Of a stretch of DNA of 64,000 nt, positions 58,464-64,000 are shown in pieces. The notes beneath the pieces are model-generated. The model saw only the letters and a list, made by a program, of their open reading frames with translations. It did no database searches and was not told the DNA's origin. The position numbers and the translations under genes were made by a program. Source of the stretch: Hygrophila difformis. Its lineage: Eukaryota; Streptophyta; Magnoliopsida; Lamiales; Acanthaceae. Numbering within the stretch: the first letter of the stretch is position 1; each line of letters begins with the position of its first letter. The stretch covers positions 59,173,120 to 59,237,119 of the forward strand of contig JAOANR010000004.1 in the NCBI GenBank assembly GCA_030278955.1. The letters run 5' to 3'.

Positions 58464-58644
58464 ACCAACAGCAGTTGGCTTGAGTGGATGGGGCTCTAAT
58501 CGCTTAAGCAAGGTTTCGGGTTCGAGCCTTGTGTATGCAAAAAACTGCTTTGGGAGATGCGCCTTTAATTGCCCTTGCAAATCCTCGAGCGATTAGTCTT
58601 GGGTCCAATGTGGTCTGGGATACTCTGGGATTTTACCTAAAAAA
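58464..58644 (+). mobile_element. SINE family B, full copy with 16-bp TSD
   Basis: TSDs ACACTATAGTGTATTT (58448-58463) and ACACTATACTGTATTT (58645-58660) differ by one base. The tRNA-like head has AGTTGGCTTGAGTGG (box A) and GGGTTCGAGCCTTG (box B). The body has CTCGAGCGATTAGTC and ends GGGATTTTACCTAAAAAA. Confidence 0.85.
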
Positions 58645-58967
58645 ACACTATACTGTATTTTATATATATGAACCATTATCAATGATATATAAACTAGATA
58701 AGTAGATAAGTTTGAGTGAGATTGTGTGCTAAATGGCTATTTGCTTATATTTAGTCATGTCTCGTTAGAAATTTGTGTATTTATGTGGCCCAAAGCTATA
58801 GATAGGTATTAGAGGTTTCTTGTCAGAATACTTTGCTCTTTTTTATTTGAATTTTTCTCCTTGCTTATTAAATCCTTGCCCATTGAGTAGCATACTAGTA
58901 TAAACAAAAGTAACAAGAAATTATTGATACGACATTTAGTTTTACTCCATTTGGATATAGTATATAC

Positions 58968-59294
58968 TCCCTCCTTCACATTATTTCCGTCTCACTTCCC
59001 TTTTTCGTCCGTCTCACACCAATTATCTCATTTCCTTTTTAGGAAATAATTAATACAAACACATTCTCATCATATCACATCAATAAATAAATTTATTAAT
59101 ATTTCAAATACACAACTATCACATCACATATAAATAAATCAATTAAAAATTCAAATTCATTACTATCACATCACATAAATTCCTAATTTACCCATACTTT
59201 AACACTAATTTACTCTTACATTAAATACTCACTATTTCTACATAAAACACCGTGCCCAAAAGAAATGAGACGTTTTTAGCGGGACGGAGGGAGT
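58968..59294. mobile_element. Stowaway-type MITE, third subfamily
   Basis: Ends CTCCCTCCTTCACATTATTT and AGCGGGACGGAGGGAG, flanked by TA. The interior (ACACAACTATCACATCACAT, repeated) differs from the main family. Confidence 0.75.
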
Positions 59295-59322
59295 AGTAGT
59301 ACTTAGAAATCTTGTTGAGTAT

Positions 59323-59703
59323 GGGTCTGTTCTGCACGCAGAGCTGTAGATGTGAGCTGGAGCTGTAAGGAGCTGTGGGAGCTGTAGCTGTCAGTTCTAT
59401 TTAAGTGTTTTGTACAACTAGCTGTAGCTGTAAAAAAAATGTATGAAATGACATAAAAGGATAAAATATTTATGTAGACTATTGGATAGTGGGTTGGTTA
59501 TTGGGTTAAAATTGTGATTGCTCAAAAATAAGCTCCTAGCTTATTTTTTAACGCTACTACAGGTAGCTTCTAAAAAGAAGCTTCCAAAAGCTCCCAAAAG
59601 CTACCAAAAGCTAGTGTGCATAACGGGGCTTTTGTTTTGAAATAAAAGCTAAAGCTACCAAAAGCTCCAAAAAACTCTCAAAAGCTGCGTGCAGAACAGA
59701 CCC
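59323..59703. mobile_element. Harbinger-like MITE with perfect 19-bp TIRs and AGCT-rich interior
   Basis: GGGTCTGTTCTGCACGCAG at the left is repeated exactly inverted at the right, flanked by TAT (59320-59322 and 59704-59706). The interior is packed with AGCTGTAG near the left and CCAAAAGCT near the right, which pair with each other as extended arms. 381 bp, non-coding. Confidence 0.8.
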
Positions 59704-59706
59704 TAT

Positions 59707-60111
59707 CTATGCAACAAATTAGTTTCCTAACAAGAAAACAAAGAAATGAGTGACTGATCAATTAAAATGGGGGCAGTGTTTAAAAAATTAAATAAATATT
59801 CTATTAATGTAATTAAATAATTATCTTGTTGCTTGATTATGTGGCTAAAATGCACAGATTATTCTTCCTCTATGCGGATACTTTTATCTTTGTAACGTAC
59901 GCGCCACTCTGGCGCAACGAATTTAAGCTTTTAATTTAAAATGTTAAATTTTATCCAAAAAAAAAATGTTAAATTTATTTATTAATTAATAAATAAATAT
60001 GTACCCCGAAAAAAAAATAAATGAATATGTGTTTACCCCCAAATTCATACATATGAATACTATTTGTTTTCCATGTATAAAAATAATGAATGAATGCAAC
60101 TTAAAGCAATG
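59707..60111. other. Intergenic, nothing recognised
   Basis: AT-rich with A runs. No gene. Confidence 0.4.
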
Positions 60112-60290
60112 GGAATGAGCACTTGACCTAGTGGTCATGTCTATTAACTTTCAACTTTACGGTTGGGATTTGATTATCACCCGGCTCTCTATTCCTCCCT
60201 TTTATCCCCCTTTGTAATTGTATGGTATGAGCTCTCACACACCTTTATCGACATAAGAGTGTCTATGTTTATACAAAAAAACTTAATTAA
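60112..60290 (+). mobile_element. SINE family A copy
   Basis: GAGCACTTGACCTAGTGGTC (box A), GGTTGGGATTTGATTATC (decayed box B), TTTGTAATTGTATGGTATG and ATAAGAGTGTCTATG. Flanks share TTAAAGCAAT. The first 30 bases of another copy (GGATGAGTACTTGGCC) follow at 60304. Confidence 0.7.
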
Positions 60291-60610
60291 AGCAATCAAT
60301 TGAGGATGAGTACTTGGCCTACTAGTCATGGATAACATTTATTATTAAATATAGATTAAATTTTTAAACATAACCAATTTATGGTTGTTTTTTCCTCCCC
60401 CTCAATATTATTATCTGCTTGCACCTCATATTACTTTAATTTATTTATATACACTTGACATAATTTTCTAACATGAAAAGCATAATCAATTAATATATTA
60501 GTCTATTCCCACCTTTAACTTGAATACGAAAACATTCATGAAGTTTGTAAACCAAATTTAAACTTTCATTGCAACTTTCAGTAGTAACTTTAAAAAAAGT
60601 AGAGACATAC

Positions 60611-60869
60611 TTCATCCGTTCCTTTTTAAATGCTACATACCCACGTCACGCAATTCAATACATATTTTTAATACTTCATAACTCAAATTGCATACAAATA
60701 AAAATTGTGAAATTTTGATATTCTAAATCTATGCGATTAGACGAATCCAACAAGATCTCACTTGACTATATTTTATCTTGTATAATTATATTAAAAAGTC
60801 GAGTCAAAGCTACTCAATGAACAGTGCCAAAAGTCAAATGTGCATTTAAAAAGGAACGGAGGAGGTAGT
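60611..60869. mobile_element. Stowaway MITE
   Basis: Ends CTTCATCCGTTCCTTTTTAA and AAAAAGGAACGGAGGAGGTA. The interior has AGACGAATCCAACAAGATCT. Confidence 0.8.
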
Positions 60870-61443
60870 ATATAAAGCATATCTAAAACATTTAATGAAA
60901 ACGTGTTTGTTTATAGAGCGAGCATCTTGTAAGAGGGGAAGTAGCCTTTTCATCAATGATCATGTTGAAATAGTCAATAATGCCCATATTTAGCTGTTCA
61001 GTTATTGAGTTGTTTCCTAATATCTTGCTATTATTGTTGTAACTATAATCTCTATATAATCTGATCGCCACTCTATGTTTGAGCGCGTGAGTCTTCATCA
61101 TTCAATTCCAAATACTCCATTATTCTTATAGAGCAATTAGGGAATTAATTGATTATCTTTCTATAATAATTTTATAATAACTTGATTGAGAGTCAAAATA
61201 TTGAACAGATTTTGTTGCCATGAGAGCCAAAATACTAAACTGATTTTCTTACCCTGAGTGCGGCAGCTGATATAACTATAAATACACTGTTAATTAATTT
61301 ATTTTCACTATATTGATTCGACTCTTTGTTTTCTATATTTTCCGTTGTGTACTTGTTTAGTTTGATCTTTGTTCTCTGTTCTCTCTCTTTATTTTTATTT
61401 TACTTTTTTTTTTTTTTTTCGTGTTGTTTCCCGTGGTGTATTC
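60870..61443 (+). other. Upstream region and leader of the 206-aa membrane protein gene
   Basis: A TATA box lies at 61277-61284; the rest is AT-rich with a pyrimidine-rich leader (61310-61430). The minus-strand frame at 60892-61101 is not supported. Confidence 0.4.
61277..61284 (+). promoter_or_regulatory. TATA box of the 206-aa membrane protein gene
   Basis: TATAAATA, about 160 bp before the ATG at 61444, followed by a T-rich leader with no intervening ATG that I could see. Confidence 0.6.
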
Positions 61444-62064
61444 ATGAAGTTGGCGTTAATGATCATTTTGCCTTTTGTTTCAATATTATTGACACCAGTC
61501 GATATAATGTTTGCCTCTTGCTTCGAATACGCACCCGGCGAAGAAGTTGAGCGTATAAATCGAAAGTACTTTGAGATGAGCCGGTGGTATTACATCATCG
61601 TCATGTGGTATGCCGTAAAGAAGTGTTCGATTCCATCTCCTATTATGCTCGTGTTAAGATGGGCATATATTTCAATCATTGTAGAAGGCAACGCTGTAGA
61701 AGTTGCAGTAGTTTTTAGTTTCGCAGTATTCTATTTGATCTGTTTGGGTGTATCTTCGTATAAATTACGGAAGATGGAAATGTGTAATAATAATAATGAT
61801 GACACATCATCATTAAATGGTGGTGGGAATGAATTTCGATTTATAAACCAACTGATTATTGTGTGTGCAATTCTTTCGTGGGGATCTCTGGTAACCATCC
61901 TGGTTACCACCTACTTCAAACTGAGATTGGCGAATCTAGTGTACTGCGGTGTGGTGGGTGCCGGATTGGCTTGGCTTGTGTTATGCAGTTTATACATTTG
62001 GCTTTATGACCGGTATCACCTTGCCAGGCGCATACACTCGCTGCCGGATGTCCCAAGCTCATGA
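61444..62064 (+). CDS. Unrecognised multi-pass membrane protein (206 aa)
   Basis: A single exon starting at the first ATG after a TATA box. Upstream in-frame sequence is T-rich leader and reads only from TTG. About five hydrophobic segments: 3-23 (LALMIILPFVSILL), 46-58, 64-80, 86-104 (VEVAVVFSFAVFYLICLG), 136-155 (LIIVCAILSWGSLVTIL) and 163-187 (LVYCGVVGAGLAWLVLC). A polar Asn/Asp/Ser loop lies at about 113-128. Cysteines are scattered and no catalytic motif is seen. I do not recognise the family; a membrane location is the only supported inference. Normal codon use and a plausible promoter argue that it is real. Confidence 0.6.
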   Translation: MKLALMIILPFVSILLTPVDIMFASCFEYAPGEEVERINRKYFEMSRWYYIIVMWYAVKKCSIPSPIMLVLRWAYISIIVEGNAVEVAVVFSFAVFYLICLGVSSYKLRKMEMCNNNNDDTSSLNGGGNEFRFINQLIIVCAILSWGSLVTILVTTYFKLRLANLVYCGVVGAGLAWLVLCSLYIWLYDRYHLARRIHSLPDVPSS

Positions 62065-62339
62065 GTTTTCCAACTGCCATGAATATTTAGTACTACTATT
62101 ACTTGTATCAAGACTCATGAGTCGGATGTTTCTATTACCATGAATATGAATAATATTGTTGCATGCGTTTCTCTATTATATTGCATAACTAAAAGAAAAT
62201 ATCATCAATACTTTCCAACGTTCATGAGTTGTTAAAATGTTAACTGCTTTTATCCTAATATTTTTTTCCCCATTAACATTTAAAAGTCAGTTTTCATACC
62301 CTAAATTACTACTACTTGTATATCCTAACTGATTAATGG
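62065..62339. other. 3' flank of the membrane protein gene
   Basis: Likely 3' untranslated region, then AT-rich sequence up to the duplicated TPR fragment. Confidence 0.4.
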
Positions 62340-62765
62340 ATCTAGTGTAGCGATCAATAGCATCGATATGGTGACTCTTCCCTTTCTTAACATACTCATT
62401 GCTCTCATCCTGAAACAAACAAACAAACAAAGGGTTTATATATTACACTTCAAAAGTTACAAATTTCGAAATAAGGAAGCATACCAATACGGTGAGGCCA
62501 CACAGACTATTAACATCTCGACAAATAAATACAGTACAAAATAACTCTAGAGCATAGAAAAATCAAATAAAATCTTAAAATCGAAACAGGAAATGCAAGA
62601 GGGCCTTCATTCAGTTCAATAGCAGCAGATTCCTTGAGAGCAGTAATGGCATCAAGGTCAAAAAATTTCCCACCTGGTTAGAGGCTTGGAACCAGACTCC
62701 ATCAATAGCGCCATATGCATGAGGGTTAACCTAGCTAACCAGTGTCAGCTGATGAATGTTTTGGG
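62340..62765 (-). pseudogene. Duplicated 5' fragment of the TTC4-like TPR gene
   Basis: Similar throughout to 52468-52975: part of exon 2 (62342-62411), intron 1 (shortened), exon 1 (about 62606-62714, ATG at 62714) and the immediate upstream sequence (GAGGGTTAA). Exon 1 has a one-base insertion in a T run that brings a TGA into frame early (ATTTTTTGA). The similarity stops inside exon 2 at the CTAGTGTAGC segment, so everything downstream is missing. Broken and truncated; not expected to make protein. Confidence 0.85.
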
Positions 62766-63150
62766 AATTGGGACCCTTGTCAGATTGGGGTGGTATAATA
62801 GTAATTTTTCGATTTGGTTTTGTGGGTGTATCTTTAATTTTTTTTTTTTTAATTTTTTTAATTCACACTGATGTTACTGGATTATGCTGACAGCAGATTG
62901 GTTAGTAATTTCTTTTTATTGATTTTGCCTTGTGTTTAGTTCCCTTTATATATATGGGCGCCACTCGATGCCTCTTGAGACTTATGCTCGATCGACTTTC
63001 TTTGTGTGATCAATATAATGCGGATGAAAGTATCAAATCCACTTCTCTGAGGTGTAGTTTCTGGCATTGTTATTCGGAGAAAAAATGGGTCTTGAATGCT
63101 TATAGTTCATGGGTGGGCCTTCGTGTCTTCTTGCTATTGATGAGTCAATG

Positions 63151-63193
<43 letters not shown>

Positions 63194-63280
63194 TACAAGA
63201 TTGAAACTGAAATCTAAAATTTTGATTTTTGAAAATGAATGAATTTCATCTGGTTTCCTCTCATCAACTTTTTATTGTAT
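62766..63280. other. Intergenic with a long T run
   Basis: A T run at about 63152-63190. A plus-strand frame at 62930-63217 has no family resemblance. Confidence 0.4.
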
Positions 63281-63538
63281 AGTCTGTCCCATTTAAGATG
63301 TCTTGTTTCATTTCTGCACACAATCCAATACACTTTTTCAATCGTTAATATCTCAAAAAATGTACAACAAAAAATTATGTAAAATATATATTATAAAACT
63401 ACATGATTATACGATTCTAACAAGACCGAACTCAACTATTTTTTTCAAATATATATTTGAATAATATTGAGTCAAAGTTAAACAATGAACAGTGCCAAAA
63501 AGTCAAACCAGACATCTTGCCTGGGACGGATGGAGTAT
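63281..63538. mobile_element. Stowaway MITE
   Basis: Left AGTCTGTCCCATTTAAG, right GCCTGGGACGGATGGAGTA. The interior is close to the copy at 11236 (AACAAGACCGAACTCAACTA). Confidence 0.75.
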
Positions 63539-63590
63539 TTTTTGGACTATTCATTTTAATGATTAAAATAGATTGTTTAGTTATTTGATA

Positions 63591-63852
63591 CTCCCTCCTC
63601 CCATTAAAAGTGACCCCTTTCTCTTCTGCACAAAATCCAATGCAATTGTTAAACGCTTTACATTTCAAAATCGGTATAAGTAAAAAATATATAAAATGTA
63701 TATTTTAAAACTAATCAATTAGACGATTATAACAAGACCACACTTGACTATTTTTCTCTTCTTGTAACAATACAATAAAATTGAGTCAAAATTAAACAAC
63801 GAATAGTGTCAAAAGTAAAAAAGGGACCACTTTTAATGGGACGGAAGGATTA
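63591..63852. mobile_element. Stowaway MITE
   Basis: Ends CTCCCTCCTCCCATTAAAAG and TTTTAATGGGACGGAAGGAT, so the inverted repeat is long. The interior has AGACGATTATAACAAGACC. Confidence 0.8.
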
Positions 63853-64000
63853 ATAAGTTATAGGAAAAAAGGTCAAATAGGTCCTTTTTCTTTTCCAAAA
63901 ATCCAAATCAGTCATTTTTCTATTTTATTACCAAAACAGTCCGCTACAAATGCTAATTATGTCCAAATCAGTCCCTTATTAACTAATTATGTTCTAATTA

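Noticed and set aside
1..64000. CRISPR arrays, operons, ribosome binding sites, rRNA genes.
   Set aside because: None seen; the sequence is plant nuclear DNA. The regular CAGCGAC array has variable spacers and degenerate cores, unlike CRISPR repeats.

Overview
This window is nuclear DNA from a plant, almost certainly a eudicot. It is AT-rich, its genes carry short GT-AG introns, and it encodes plant-specific families (Dof factor, CHUP1/IPGA1-type protein, Ole e 1 protein, GDSL esterase). A closer placement, perhaps asterid, is a guess. I see no organellar, viral or bacterial character.

Layout. 1-7169 is the right part of a CACTA (En/Spm) transposon read on the minus strand: a tnp2-type transposase with an apparent frameshift, a second transposase-like gene, subterminal GGTCGGTAA-type repeats and a CACTACAAG terminus. 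9.66-12.79 kb holds a GDSL esterase gene that lost its first exon. 14.55-16.16 kb encodes an intronless ferric-reductase-like membrane protein (minus). 25.11-28.29 kb is a six-exon CHUP1/IPGA1-like gene (plus). A tRNA-Gly(GCC) follows at 29.3 kb (minus), then a two-exon bHLH factor (29.66-31.33 kb, minus) and an 11-exon alpha/beta-hydrolase of the DUF676 type (32.79-37.36 kb, minus). 39.71-43.79 kb is a decayed Helitron. 44.44-45.09 kb encodes a secreted Ole e 1-family protein (plus), 47.02-47.51 kb an SKP1-like protein (minus), 49.64-52.92 kb an eight-exon TTC4/Cns1-type TPR co-chaperone (minus), 55.78-56.28 kb a small Dof factor (minus) and 61.44-62.06 kb an unrecognised membrane protein (plus). 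62.34-62.76 kb is a broken duplicate of the 5' end of the TPR gene.

The genes do not form a pathway; they are ordinary dispersed plant genes. Between them lies a dense, often nested layer of non-autonomous elements whose ends can be fixed by target-site duplications (TSDs): about 17 Stowaway-type MITEs, hAT elements with 8-bp TSDs, Mutator-like elements with 9-10-bp TSDs (one carrying a host receptor-kinase fragment), PIF/Harbinger-like elements and two tRNA-derived SINE families.

Most notable: (1) a probable U12-type AT-AC intron in the TPR co-chaperone gene; (2) three elements with 9-bp TSDs, shared GGTTACGGT-type ends and interiors made of short degenerate repeats, which I could not assign to a named family; (3) a Pack-MULE-like element carrying a GUB_WAK-type ectodomain fragment; (4) a Helitron with a recognisable 3' hairpin, CTAG end and decayed helicase. 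Coordinates come from reading by eye; splice sites were checked for reading-frame consistency but not against transcripts.
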